Source: Cokeromyces recurvatus (lineage: Eukaryota; Mucoromycota; Mucoromycetes; Mucorales; Mucoraceae). From it: a stretch of DNA of 64,000 nucleotides. The stretch's first letter is position 1; the number at the start of each line of letters is the position of its first letter. Below are positions 1 to 11,904 of the stretch, piece after piece. Under the pieces are notes generated by a model. That model saw only the letters and a program-made list of their open reading frames with translations. It did no database searches and had not been told where the DNA came from. The translations under genes were made by a program, and so were the position numbers. Where the stretch lies: contig NW_026251392.1 in assembly GCF_025118155.1 (NCBI RefSeq), forward strand, positions 1-64,000. Direction: 5' to 3'.

Positions 1-21
1 AAAGATTTCAAGTTGACAGAG

Positions 22-738
22 TGTTTTGACAGCAAAAAGTTAAAGAAAGAGAAAAAACAAAAGACAAGTCTGTGAAAACTTCGCGTAGTTTTTTTATTAA
101 GAAAAAAAATACAAAAATTGTACAAGGAAAAATTATGTGAAAAAGTAAAGGGTTATTTATATGTTTTTGCAAGGTAAGTGATATTAATAGAACTATGATT
201 TGGATAAGCAAATATTGCTATAATAAAGCATTAGTCATAAATATTTTCTCCGAATAATTCTGCCTACAATAAAATCTATTTTTATTCTTTTCTGCCTGAG
301 CTGTCGCTGTTACTAAAAATATTAAATTATTATTTCTGGGGTAAGCGACGCGTCAATATTAATTCACAGTGAATATGTCAGCTATAGCAATACCAATTAT
401 TTATATGCTACTATTATTATTATCCTATAAGATATTATTACATAACAATATTTATCTTTATAGCTATCTATATATAATATGTATGACTTATAAATAATTA
501 TGTAATTGAATATAACAGTCATAATCCTATTGAATTATTATTATTACATAATATAATGTATATAATTATTTTTAATGCTCAAATACTCAAACAATGACTA
601 TTATCAAAACTGAGAGTAGAATGAATATTATGCTGTGAAGCGCGATATATTAGTTTTATTTGAATAACCTCTTTATTATATAATAAATGATGGTTTATTT
701 CTATTAACTTAATTATAAAGGCTACTACAATCACAACA
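22..738 (-). mobile_element. Solo LTR, family 1 copy A
   Basis: This 717-bp block is the reverse complement of the repeat seen at 3029, 52539 and 53979. In its own orientation it starts TGTTGTGATTGTAG and ends CAAAACA, giving the TG...CA ends of an LTR. It is flanked by a perfect 5-bp duplication, CAGAG at 17-21 and 739-743, which shows that it inserted as a unit. No gag-pol lies next to it, so it is a solo LTR left after LTR-LTR recombination. It differs from the other three copies in its middle, where the short TTGTGCATA tandem repeat is missing. It is the most diverged copy and probably the oldest. Confidence 0.85.
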
Positions 739-761
739 CAGAGAAACAATGCGGTTCACTA

Positions 762-3008
762 ATGATTGATGAAGTATTCAGTAATCTACCAATAACTCAA
801 TGGTCTAATGTGACTAAACTGATTGCTGAATCTATTAGGTGTTATCACGATACGCTTGAAAGCACAAAAGCTTTTAATAATATTGTTACCTCTTTGGAAT
901 GGATACATCAAAAAAATGAAAAATAATACTACATTGGCCTCGTATAGCTTGAAGTGTAGTCGTTATTTAAAACAGGATCATATTAAGAGTCTGTTTGATA
1001 AAAAGTTCGCCTTAAGAATCATAAAATTTCAAACGGAGAAATTGAAAAAATTCAACAGAACACAAGGACACAGAAATACAACTTTAATAACATCACAATG
1101 TAACGATGAATATTATGATGAATTAGTGTCAGGCTCAAAATCACACGAAACTGTAAACAAAGAAATTTTTAAAATCCATTTAAAGGCATATATCCAAAAA
1201 AGTAAACATTTTTTTATTTATTTTTAGTTGGAAGAGAGGGAGGATAGGGAAGATCAAGAAAATGGCGAAATTGATGAAGATGAAGAAGCTGAATTTCCAT
1301 CTGATCTGACTTTTGACCATCATCCTCAACGGACTGCAGATTATTTTCTTCTTCACGATGACTTCTCTGAAGAAATAGATGAACAAAGTAATGACGATGA
1401 TTGGATTATTGGGAATTTTAATGTGTCTGACATATGTAAATCGGTCAAAAAAAAACACTTTAAGCTTGAAAAAGAATCCAGCTAGTCTTTCAGACATCAG
1501 ACTCCTGTAAGTGATGAGAAAAAAAAATTTAAGTATGATTATGACTGAATCACAGTATATTATTTCATAGATCACTTAACGACATATATATTTTTGACGA
1601 AAGTATTGATGAATCTGTTACAAAATATTTTGGTGTAGGATTACATAAAGTGGTAATGTCCGATATTAGCTTTAACTGTTACCGCCCTCACAGGCCAAAT
1701 AAATCTCATGTTTGGTGTCTAGAAATTGCTGAAGTAAGTTAATACTATAAGTTTTAACGTATATGTTGTGATAGCTAATAAACTTATTTGTCTGAAGAAT
1801 CCTCCTGATGATTTAATGTCAGCGTTAAAATTGTGTACTGATTTTTTAATTCAAGCGACTAAGCAAGACAATGAGGTCGATTTACATATGGCTCATACTT
1901 TGACGCAGCTGTAAATATATATAACCGCCAATATGCTATAATAAGTTGCTAATAAATACCATATATTTATTTAGATTATCTGTTTTTGTTGCTAGTTCTC
2001 ATGATAGTTCGGTCGAAGACTCATATGTACACCATTATTTAGCACCTATACTCCAGTCAGTTTATAGAACGGATAAGAAATTTAATGTTCGATGGTAAGT
2101 TAGCAGTTTTGCTGGCAGCTTTTGTGGAAATAGATGACTAATCTACATGTATTTGATACATTTTTATAGGGCCAATGGTGCCTTAAATGAAGATTCTATA
2201 TTTAAGCCTGACTTTCAGGTCTCTAGCCGTATTATTAACATAAGATGTATCGTAATTGTGACAGAATTTAAACCCAAGTCTCATAATTCAGCCGTAGAAT
2301 CTGGCTTGATTAAATTAGGAAAACAAATGAAACTCATGTATAATAATTTAATAGAGAAATGTTGTATGGTTAAGAAGACAAAACTGAATCGTGAGACACA
2401 GGCACAAGTAAGAATAATTTTTATTAGAAAAAAAATTAAATATAAAAAAAACTAAATATTCTTCTTGTAAAAACCATCTGGCTATTTATACTTTTCTTGG
2501 TAGTTCTAGATGATATTTATAGATGCTATTTCATTGGTGTTGTGTTAAATATTGACCTCTTTATGACATTATCGACAGTCATGATACAGATCATGATCTG
2601 GTAGTATATTTCACACATCGCTAATTTAATCAGGGTTTCATTTGGAGGTTTTACATTTAATAATTACATAATTTATATTTGACATAATGATATATATTTT
2701 TTATACAATATTATTGTGTAATGAATGTTCACATTTATGTTTTATTATATCTTTATGATGTTATGTACAAATACAACAAGAAAAGAGTACCTAAACCTAC
2801 AGTATACGGGCTGATAAGTCAAGGTAAAAATTTAAACACATATGTAATGGATATGTCATCTCCTTACACATATCGAATGGTGAAGCTATCAAAGACTACT
2901 TTATGTAGAAACATCGAAGAATTACATTTATTACCTGCCTTCATTTCCAAGCTTATTCAAGTTAAAGTAAGAACAAAGTGTTTAGTTAAAACTTTTATAT
3001 CTTGTTAA
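762..3008 (+). pseudogene. PD-(D/E)XK-like multi-exon gene, probably decayed
   Basis: Several short exons joined by plausible GT-AG introns encode an unnamed family that I associate with Mucoromycota. Exons with good coding sense lie near 762-923, 915-1180, 1228-1485, 1569-1734, 1798-1913, 1976-2094, 2170-2407 and 2775-2967. The exon from about 2170 carries KPDF and, about 20 residues later, EFK, the D...ExK spacing of a PD-(D/E)XK nuclease core. The final exon (VYGLISQGKNLNTYVMD) looks like the C-terminal strand region. The first part has a frame break in an A-run near 905-920, and a repeat related to 58158 has inserted between the last two exons (2458-2775). Two inverted solo LTRs bracket the gene. 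Function is unknown. The nuclease-fold call is inference from the motif alone. Confidence 0.45.
2458..2775 (+). repeat. LTR-like repeat 2, truncated copy inside a gene
   Basis: This stretch is about 80% alike by eye to 58158-58470; both run through ATTCTTCTTGTA, GACCTCTTTATGA-type words and TATTGTGTAATGAAT. The copy stops before the TATAAATA end that the 58-kb copy keeps. It sits between two exons of the PD-(D/E)XK-like gene and may have lengthened or destroyed an intron there. Confidence 0.6.
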
Positions 3009-3028
3009 CCTTAATTTCTTTTCTAAAT

Positions 3029-3679
3029 TGTTATGATTGTAGTCGTATTTACAACTAAGTTAATAGAAATAAACTAACATTTATTTAAGTAATAGAGAGT
3101 TTATTCGAATAAAACTAGAGTATTGTACTTCACAGTATAATATTCATTCTTCACTCAGTTTTAATAATAATCATTGTTAGAGTATTCGAGCATTAAAAAT
3201 AATTCATACATTGCATTATGTATTAATAAGAATTCAATAGGTTTATGACTGTTATATTCAATTACAGAATTATTTATACAAGTCATACATATTATATATA
3301 CATTCACAATGTTGAATATTGTTATAGAGAGAATATTCACTGTAAATTAATATTAACGTGATGCTTATCCCAAAGACAATAATCGTGTATATTTTTAATA
3401 ACAGCAACAGCTCAGGCATAAATCTGCATACTGTGCACACTTGTGCATACTTGTGCATATTTGTGCATAAAAGCTTTATTATAGCAGTATTCACTTATCT
3501 AAATCACACTCCCATTAATATGACTTACCTTACAAAAACATATAAATAGCACTCATCATTTTTCCATGTTATTTTCTTCTTGTACAATTTCTGTATTAGT
3601 AATCTTTAATAAAACTATACAAAGTTTTCACAGACTTGTCTTTTCTTTTTCCTCTTTCCTTATCTTTGTACACAAAACA
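3029..3679 (+). mobile_element. Solo LTR, family 1 copy B
   Basis: A 651-bp LTR starts TGTTATGATTGTAG and ends TTTGTACACAAAACA. It is flanked by a perfect 5-bp target duplication, TAAAT at 3024-3028 and 3680-3684. Near its 3' end it shows a TATAAATA box at about 3540 and a TAATAAAA polyadenylation-type signal at about 3608, the usual U3/R layout of an LTR. It also carries a short tandem repeat of TTGTGCATA around 3430-3470. No internal coding region accompanies it. It is oriented opposite to copy A. Confidence 0.9.
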
Positions 3680-5260
3680 TAAATAATACAAACAGAATTG
3701 TGATGGAAGGTAAATAAAAGATAAAAGACAAAATAAAAAGAGAGAAAGGGAACAAAAGGAAGTATAGTTTGAGACTGTTTTTTATTCAATAAATAAAGTT
3801 AAAAGAAAAGCTAAAGAAAGAAGTTCAAGATTATTTTGTGTCTAAACAACTGCTTGTATTTATATTAATGAATCCTGAATCAAAGAAATAAAAATAACCG
3901 CCAAAGAACATGAGTCATGAAACAGTATTAGTATTCGGATATACGTCTTGTTGATTCAAGAGACTGATCTATGGATTATCTATTGGGTGTTATAATGATC
4001 TGATCAAGTTTTAAATAAAAAATTTATTGTTTAATCTGAGTATATGTTCCTGATATCTTTTATGTTTTATTTTATTGGATCAAAGACGACCTGAATCCTT
4101 TATCAAGGTTATAAAAATAAATATTTAGAAATGATACGATGTCTTATAATTGATACATCTAGACAATTGGATGTCAATAAGTTTTATATTATTTACAAGA
4201 TGTTATATACAGAGTTTTATTTCATATTCAGGCTTATATTTTATCCTGTATTATGTAATTCATCTATTATAATATTACTCATGATTATATCCAGAGCTTG
4301 TTCTATAACAAGAATATCACTCTTGAAAATGTAAAGAAAGCAGAAGACTGCATTATAACAGCAAACAGCTCAATGCATCGTCAACCATGCAATCCTCCGA
4401 AATCGTGGCTTTCTTATAGTTCATGTCAATTACCAAGATCAAGCAGAAAGAGAAAAGCCAATGACTAACCAACAACATAATGTTTTAATTAATTATCAAA
4501 TCAACTACAGTCAACTGTAACACGTTCTTTAATATGATTAATGAGTTATGCGTCAGCCATCAACTATCACTATTATTATAATATATATCCAAACTGCTTG
4601 CATCACCATATTTAAGTATAATTGTCAATAGTCATTCTACATAAAAAAACAGCAAATTTGATTTTTTGTTCTATTTATATAATCAGTCACATATAAAGTT
4701 CTTAAATAAAGAAATCTCTTATGTCTCTTTATGTATACATATATGTAAACATACATGCGTATTTATTTAAAATAAAGACTTTCTAAATATTGATGGTCTT
4801 GAAATAGATGTGATGTATTGTCATGAGATGACTTATACTGTCATGTTTCTTGATTAAATATGCAGATCATAAATTTATTCAAGGAATTCTATCTATATTC
4901 TCCTGAAATTTTCTTGATCCATTCCATCAAATATTATCAAAGCTTCTAAGATTTCATTATCTATAACATACCTTATTCGATCGTAACTAACACTTTTCTG
5001 AGTCACATCTTATCCCCAGACCTCTTTAACAATTCTTATAAATACCCCAATTTAAATTCATAAATAAAATAATTGACTTTAGAACTATTGTTCGCTCTCG
5101 TTGACTCTTTTTGTCTTGATATTATTTTTTATTTTCTAATAATCTTTATTTGATATTTTAAAAGAAATATCACAATAAGATATTATGTAATACATCATTA
5201 TATACACAACAATTGATATCAAATGTAATTCAAGAGCTTTTCCTCAAATGACTCAGCGAT
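3680..5260. other. AT-rich stretch without recognisable genes
   Basis: About 1.6 kb of very AT-rich sequence. Only short frames without coding character occur, and none matches a family I recognise. I see no RNA gene or clear repeat. Confidence 0.6.
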
Positions 5261-5269
5261 TGTATTTGT

Positions 5270-6054
5270 TTATGTTGTGACCAATTTCTTGTGCATCTCA
5301 GCATTATATTGGCTAGTACTAGGAATTAGCTTGACTTCATGAGAGGCTTTTTCATGTTGATTTTTATATTCGTCCCATTTGTCCAGTATATTACCTATCA
5401 GTTGTTGTTGTTTTGTTAGTGCTCGACCATTGGTAAGCTGAAATCTAGTATACCAAAATTCTTGTTAGAAGAAGACAGATGGGGTAATTTTATTCACATA
5501 CTGTAAAAAATAGTAATTATTAACAAAAAAAAAGTTTTTTCCCTGAATACAACTTGTCAAATGTCTTTATAGAGCCTAAGTTATATTTTGTTTCAAATAT
5601 GGTTTCCATTTGATACCACACCTGCTGAACAAGAATTTCCTTGGGAGAACTTGATAGTTTTGACCCAAACGTTAGTTAATGATATGATTTTTTTTTTGAA
5701 CTTGATGTTCTATTGGAGCACTGGTGACCTTGCATTGTAATAATCGGTTTGACTGCATGTCATGCTCTGGATATTGGTACTGTCTATTTCTTATCTTTTT
5801 GCAGCCCTCTTTTTTTTTTTTTTTTTTTTTGTACTTTTGTAGCATTGCCTTTTCTGCTTTTTCAAAAGCTTCCAATTGTGTTACGCTAGTGTTAGTATAC
5901 TAGTAAATGCATAGATTTGAAACATTATCTTGAACTAACATGTCTAAATTGTATAGTTTGAATTTGAAATAGAATTGCGTAAATAACGATCCAATTCCCT
6001 ACAATTGACATATTAAATGACTAAATATAAGGGATTTAGAAGTCGCCATTGCTA
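5270..6054 (-). pseudogene. Unrecognised gene relic
   Basis: On the minus strand three segments have coding character. The first runs from 5890 to 5672 (LEAFEKAEKAMLQKYKKK, with a poly-lysine run read from a T-tract on the plus strand). The second, near 5655-5525, contains EILVQQVWYQMETIF. The third runs from about 5440 to a stop at about 5275 (NGRALTKQQQLIGNILDKW). They could be exons of one protein, but the frames between them are broken by stops and the start near 6052 hits a stop within 17 codons. I do not recognise the family. The hydrophilic helical composition fits a DNA-binding or transposon-derived protein, but that is a guess. Confidence 0.3.
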
Positions 6055-6167
6055 TTATTTTTAATGATAAAACATTCACAAACAAAACGCTCGTCTACCG
6101 CTTCATTTTTGTGTTTGTTAAAGACTGGTAGTTTTTTTTATTTAAGATTGATACTTGATGCATTGTG

Positions 6168-6192
6168 GGATCAACAACAACAACAACAACAA
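6168..6192 (+). repeat. CAA microsatellite
   Basis: A run of about eight CAA units (ATCAACAACAACAACAACAA) is directly visible. It would encode poly-glutamine in one frame, but no convincing gene surrounds it. Confidence 0.8.
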
Positions 6193-6249
6193 AAAAGAGC
6201 AGTTCAAAGTTTAGAAGAAAGAAGAATAAAAAAAAAACACTGTTAACAA

Positions 6250-7380
6250 ATCCAATACATATAAACTTCTTATAATTATATGAAATTACCGATTATATGG
6301 CGTCATTAAGGTTACTTACTTATTTACTGTATAACAACCACATCCCATAAATGGCCCTCATGTTTTATTCCAACTATTGTACTAGCTTTAATCACAGCAA
6401 TATATATGTTATCTAGTACTTATATCTAGATGTATTATTCAGACATAGACTCCAATAAATGTATGTAACTTTTGTTAAATAATATTAAGATTTTATATCA
6501 TTAATTGCACAAGTCCTTCCAAATCAAGATATATAAGAACAATAACTATTGGAACAATATATTGAGCTGGATCAATCTATATATTTGAATATCTTTAATT
6601 GATAAGGATAAAAATAGTTTATACGAATATCTGTTCTGTTAGATACATGTTGTATATATCAGGAACTAAGCTTTGATTTATATTTTTAATTAATTCTATA
6701 GTGTAACTTATTAGTAATGCATATCTTAAATAATAATATTTAAACGCATACATAAATACTCATTAATAATAAAATGAAAAAATATTTAAAGAAAAAATTT
6801 TTTTAACTATCTTTGAATAGTCAGTAACTAATTAATCACTTGAAGTCTTTTTTCTACTTTTTTTTTTCTTACTTATATCATTATCCTTATTTCTGAGAAT
6901 ACATTATGTCAAACACGCTCAGTACACCTCAAAATGTATAAAGACAGTTAAGAAAGTATAATAGATCAACCAGACATCACATTACAAAACACAGCGCTTG
7001 ATTAAATTTACAAGACTTTATAGTTTTTCTTTTTTTCTTCTTTTGTTGAATATAGTTTCATAACCATCTATGTTGATATCTTTGCTTAGAAGAAGTTTTT
7101 TTTTTTAAGCTATATATTTATAGTTCATCAAAGTTTTATAAAATAAATGGAGCAATTTTAAAAGGTCTACACGATTATTAATGCAATTGGTCTCGAAATT
7201 TTTATTGATACGTCCGAAAATGAATAAAAAAAAGCTGTATTACACACTTTTTGACTAGCAATTTATATCATTTTGCATGAAATGGGGTTATCTATTTCAT
7301 GAAACATTTCTCTTCCTCCTGGAGTCAAACTGATAAATGGGTTGTCCTCGTATATTCATATTGTTTCTGATTTCTTTTTT
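6250..7380. other. AT-rich intergenic stretch
   Basis: No coding sequence is supported here. The stretch lies between an unrecognised relic and the V-ATPase subunit E gene and consists of AT-rich simple sequence and short T tracts. Confidence 0.6.
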
Positions 7381-7508
7381 TCGCTTTTGACCTTTTGGAA
7401 AGTTTATATTACCTTTTCTTTTTTTTTTTTCTCTCGAAATACAGCATATTTAAATTGCTATATGCTCATTGGTCGTCTTTTTTCTTAAATAAATAAATTT
7501 TATTTAAC
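7381..7508 (+). mobile_element. LINE 3'-tail remnant upstream of VMA4
   Basis: The words ACAGCATAT and TATGCTCATTGGTCG, followed by T-rich then AATAAATAAATTTTATTTAA, match the 3' tail of the LINE fragment at 50884-51132 read on its own strand. Only the tail remains. It lies about 190 bp upstream of the VMA4 start codon, so it is now part of that gene's 5' region. Confidence 0.5.
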
Positions 7509-7697
7509 CGTATTACTCACTTTTATTTTGAAACTCTTTTATTTTATTTTCTTTTCACGTATTGTATCCCCCCCTTTTTTTTTTATATTTATATATTTAT
7601 CATACATCTTAGTAAGTTTTACTATATCTTTTTGAATAAAAATTATTTTATTTATTATTATTCTTTTTTAGTTTTTTTTTAAAAAGAAAAAAAAAAA

Positions 7698-8701
7698 ATG
7701 TCCACAGCCAGACCTCTTAACGATGACGAAGTTTTCAATGAGATGAAGAAGATGGTAAATTATAAATTTGTTTCGAGTTATAAACTTGGCTTTTATTTAC
7801 TTTTCAAAATAAAAAAAAATAGGTTGCTTTCATCAAACAAGAAGCTTTAGAAAAAGCTAGAGAAATTAAAGTCAAGGTATGTTATCTGTCTAATTACTTT
7901 AACATTTATATATTAATGTTTTTTTTTTAGGCTGATGAAGAATTCAACATTGAAAAGGTGTACTATCTTATTTTTTTTTATTGTAGTTTAAACACGCGTT
8001 TCACTTTATTTTAATCGTTGTTCATTTTCTAGGCCAAAATTGTTCGTCAAGAATCTTTAAATATTGAAGCTATTTTTGAACGCAAGATTAAGCAAGCTGA
8101 AGTTCAGAAAAGAATGTAACTTTTTTTTTTTTTTTTTTTTGAAACAATTAAATTGTATTTACCATGTTCTATAGTGCTCAATCAAATCATATTAATAAAA
8201 CACGTCTTAAAATACTTCAAGAACGCCAGCAAGTGCTCGATGATCTTTTTGAAGAAACAAACCGTCGTATTTATGAAATTTCTCAAGACAAAGATTTATA
8301 TACTACTTTGATTGAAGGCCTTATTCTTCAAGGAGCTTATTCTCTTATGGAAAAGGATGTTACTATTCGTTGTCGTGAACAAGACATAGATTGTGTTAAC
8401 TCTGCTCTTGACTCTGTATCAGATAAATATGAAGAAAATTTAAAGTATCGACCTAACTTTAACATTAGTGAAAATTATCTTCCTTCTTCATGGTAAGCAT
8501 TAATCTATATGCCCTTAAAAAAATGATAGTAATATAACTTTTATTAATAGTGCTGGTGGTGTTGTTATGTCTGGTTTCAATGGTAAAATCACAGTTGATA
8601 ATACGCTTGATGCCCGTTTAGAAATTGCCAAAGAAGATATGTTGCCTCAAATTCGTGTTGCTTTGTTCGGCCATTCACCTAACAGAGCTTTCTTTGACTA
8701 A
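7698..8701 (+). CDS. VMA4: V-type proton ATPase subunit E
   Basis: Six exons (7698-7754, 7823-7876, 7931-7957, 8033-8115, 8175-8492, 8551-8701) join in frame to 229 aa, the normal size of subunit E. The protein starts [19 protein letters not shown], continues with a long charged helix ([25 protein letters not shown]) and ends with the conserved globular part ([31 protein letters not shown]). Subunit E forms the peripheral stalk with subunit G and couples the V1 catalytic head to the Vo ring, acidifying vacuole and endosomes. Exon 3 is only 27 bp. Intron 4 has a 21-T run just after its donor. The ATG follows an A-rich leader and is the only start that gives the family N-terminus. Confidence 0.95.
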
Positions 8702-9160
8702 AAGAAATTTGATCAATATTACATTTATATACACACACATTATCTATATTAAAAAAAAGAGAGAAAACAAAGATGAAGACTATTTGTTTATTAATTATAT
8801 ATGTATATTGTAAAATAATATACGTTATGTTGCAATAAGTTATTATGTAGCATTTGTACAGTGTATACTAAATATCTGAAAGAAAAAGGAGAGATAGATT
8901 TTATTATGTAGATATACACACTATAGTATATATTCAATACTAGCATATATTATAACAATGAGCTACAATATAAATATGTTTATTTCATGATTTGGTTTAC
9001 CTTTGAAGAAAAAGAGATAAAACTAACAGTGAAGCATTTGTTACTGTTATCATTTTTGTTGTTGGAATGATGAAGAAAGAAAGAAAGAAAGAATAATTGG
9101 TACAAGATAAGAGTTTGTGAGAATGTATTATATATATAAAAATCAGCTACTTTTGTAGTT
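8702..9160. other. 3' flank of VMA4, AT-rich
   Basis: Noncoding AT-rich sequence with a GAAA tandem (about 9073-9092). It probably contains the VMA4 3' UTR. Nothing else is supported. Confidence 0.55.
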
Positions 9161-9164
9161 TTTT

Positions 9165-9450
9165 TTTAACAAGTATCTTTTATAGATGTCTTGATCCTGA
9201 AGGATACAACAGTAACTAATCTAAATTAAATACTTATGGTACAGCTTCTTTAATTCAGCTAAATTAAATTTTAGTGTACAATGTTATTTGACACAGTTGA
9301 TTTCTTTAGGCACTATCCGTTTCATTCATTCATTCATTCATAAGCCTTTCACCAAAATCTACTATAGTATTCTTAAATTAAATATGATAAAAAATAATAT
9401 TATATATTTATTAACAATATGCTGTTGACGATCAAGTTATTGGCTGTATG
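9165..9450 (+). repeat. Dispersed repeat 3, copy 1
   Basis: This segment aligns by eye with 59185-59475. Shared words include ATCTTTTAT, ATGTCTTGAT, TTCAG(C/T)(T/C)AAATTAAAT and, further on, (C/A)TGTTGACGAT. Each copy lies a few hundred bases downstream of a gene. No ends or coding sequence can be defined, so the element type is unknown. Confidence 0.5.
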
Positions 9451-9929
9451 CTATAATACATAATTTTTTTCTAACTAGTTATGATTGATTACACAGTGAA
9501 GTTTATTGTATATTATTTTTCTTTAAACTTATTCATTACGATATAAAAGAAGTAATAAGTGACATATATCTTGTATATTAAATAATAACAAACAGACTTG
9601 TTATTGATACAAAAGAGAATGCATGTTCTGCTATTCATGTCTTTCTATACTGAATAAACTTTGTATAGCTTTCTGTCTATCCTACATGATGTCTTACAAA
9701 TTAGCGTTAGAAGATTTCAAATAAAATATTAAGCCAGATCATTGTAGTTAACTCCATTTTCTATTAGAAGAGAATCATAAATACAGATTACATTAAACTA
9801 TTATATAAAATGAGATGCTTATTCAACTAAATGTACAGAGTATCATTTCCGCTCAGCATTATTAACATATTTATTCTCAACACTATCAATTCCTCGAAAA
9901 CTGTTAAAATAACCGCTTCCATTGTAAAC

Positions 9930-10487
9930 TTGATGGTCTTTCTACATCTTACCAAACTCCCTACTATGCAAGGATAGATAAACATATTGCAAGCTCAAAT
10001 TATTCTTCGATCCCGTGCTCTTCCTAATGATGCATTACTTACTAAACTGCTATCCTATCTTTAACAAACAGAAATTTGGTCACAACGGTATTATCTTTAC
10101 AAATTATCACTTTGGAAACGATATATCTCTTCTATTGAAAGCCTTGACACATGTCTATTTCAAAATATTCAACCCATCCCTGTTTCCTTCTAGACAACCT
10201 GATCGAAAAATGTTCTACTCATCGTTCCAAATATTTGTCTATCTGCCGTAACACAGTAATAATGGATATTCTTATTCTTTAGTTGCTTATGGCACAATCG
10301 TATGAAGGATTATGTCTCTGTTAGTGTCTTGATTAGTTGCCCCACGCTTGTCCTTTACATCGTCCTTTTCACTCTGACCAACTGTTTAGTAGAACTCATT
10401 CAATATATTGTCTCCATATGCACTACAGATTGAAAATATTATAGATAATTAAGGACTCTCTTTCTTTTCTTATAATTAAGCTTCCTT

Positions 10488-10522
<35 letters not shown>

Positions 10523-10562
10523 AAAAGAAAAAAAATGAAAAAGAAAAAAAATGAAAAAAAAC
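9930..10562 (+). mobile_element. LINE C-terminal/3' relic with poly-A tail
   Basis: Broken plus-strand frames match the C-terminal end of the LINE family in this window. An LRSRALPNDALLTKLLSYL-like stretch near 10000 corresponds to FLLRSIYSPDDTLVSKFLP of the 51-kb element. SRTHSIYCLHMHYRLK near 10400 corresponds to TRSRAIWCLHMHRRLQ. Stops and frameshifts interrupt it. The relic ends in a long A-rich run (10488-10560), as expected of a retroposed 3' end. The reverse-transcriptase core is absent, so this is a 5'-truncated dead copy. Confidence 0.65.
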
Positions 10563-10569
10563 TTTTACT

Positions 10570-11335
10570 ATGATGATATCTGTCTCCCCATGGTTGGTAC
10601 GTTGATCCTCAATATATTACATACTATATGAGATGGACTGTCTAGATTAGAACATTATTCTTCTATCTCTTTCTAATCTAGGAACGTTATTGATACACTG
10701 ACTATCTAATCCCCTTCCTAACGCTTTATTTATTCATTTTTTCATAATGTGTTTGATCATTTACTTTTGCCTTTACTTTTTTTTTATCTTCTGTCCTAAA
10801 AGGGTTTTTAGTGGCTTATCATTATTTTTAAAATAACTAGGCCAATTCAGTAATTCTATGAAGCTATGTACTTGTTGGTTTTTTTTCTCTTTAATCATAG
10901 TATACATCAATAAACATAGAAAGGAGGAATATTCTATTTAATAATATGTCAGCTGATTTTCAATTAAAAATTTAATTATAATTTATTGTTATATATTGGA
11001 TTGAATTCTGCACATATAAATTTTTAATTTGCCTATTATGTTCTCTCTAGATTGCTTATTATATTTTCTGAATTTGTATATTTTTTATTTTTATTTTTGC
11101 ATAAAATATATTTTAATTTGCGTTTGCATATCAAGTGGAAACAGGATGGGCTCAGAGGCCACGTATCTATCAAAGTATGACATTAAATCCTTGATCCATC
11201 TTACGCAATCATCAAGAGTAGCTTTCTTTGCAGAATTAATAATTCTGGTGATATGCTTATCTGTATAGATAAGAATATATAAATATAAATATATATATTT
11301 TAGATCTGCCTTCATCTTTGGCTGAAATAAAGCAA
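10570..11335. other. AT-rich stretch without supported genes
   Basis: Short open frames around 11029-11315 overlap on both strands and have biased, membrane-like composition from TTT/ATA codons. I do not regard them as genes. Confidence 0.5.
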
Positions 11336-11341
11336 TTAGAT

Positions 11342-11900
11342 TTATAAAAGGAGAGTATAGTAATCACTTTTTTTTTCATAGCCATGACCCTCAATCAACT
11401 CATATACTCTAGAACCTTTATGAGTGAAAGCATTATCTGTAACTAAATGTTGTCCTTTCATATAACATGAATCTAGTCTATACATAACCCTATTCATAAA
11501 TTGAGGGAAATGCTCACTTCTTGTACCAACTTTAGCATATACTTTTCCTGTATTCTCTGCTTTTCTATTCTTTTTCTTTTTTCTAGTTGAATTATTTTTT
11601 ATAAACAACTTTAGACTTACGCAATGTTGAATCAATAACACATTCTTCACATGCTGTTTCGAGGATGGTTATAGTAATGTCTTTGTTAGAAAGGATAATG
11701 TCTTTGGTAGGCATAATTTGTTCAGATCTCCTAAAATCGCGTCTTATGTGCATATTAAATCTCAGTTTCATCTATTTCAATATAATCACTAGTCTAATTC
11801 ATTTTCTTGTCAGTCAACTATTCCTAGACTTTTTCTTTATTACTCTTCTAGAGTTGACTAAGTTATCCCTGCCATACCAAGCTTTTATAAATTTTTTTTA
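11342..11900 (-). mobile_element. Decayed Tc1/IS630-type DDE transposase
   Basis: On the minus strand the segment near 11780-11680 reads FNMHIRRDFRRSEQ then KDIILSNKDITITI. This is the pattern after the first catalytic aspartate in Mucoromycota DDE endonucleases. Further on, LVTDNAFTHKGSRVYELIEG (about 11440-11380) carries the second aspartate in its D-N-A-x-x-H setting. Between and after these are stops and frameshifts, and the third acidic residue with the PYSP-type motif is missing. It is therefore a dead element. Its upstream end and terminal inverted repeats are not recognisable. Confidence 0.6.
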
Positions 11901-11904
11901 AGCA

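Noticed and set aside
823..1575. Long frames on both strands near 823-1227 and 1180-1575
   Set aside because: The minus-strand frame is a mirror of acidic codons on the plus strand. The plus-strand frame is kept only as part of the broken PD-(D/E)XK-like gene, not as an independent 134-aa protein.
3270..3494. A 74-codon open frame (starting MNTAIIKLLCTNMHKYAQ) present in three LTR copies
   Set aside because: It lies wholly inside the LTR, overlaps an open frame on the other strand, and is similar in all copies only because the LTR is. There is no coding signature, and copy A breaks it.
10005..10030. TTCGATCCCGTGC as a tRNA B-box
   Set aside because: No A-box or cloverleaf around it, and it is explained as part of the LINE relic coding sequence.
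11029..11315. Overlapping hydrophobic frames on both strands
   Set aside because: Composition follows from T- and A-rich sequence; no family match, no splice or start context.
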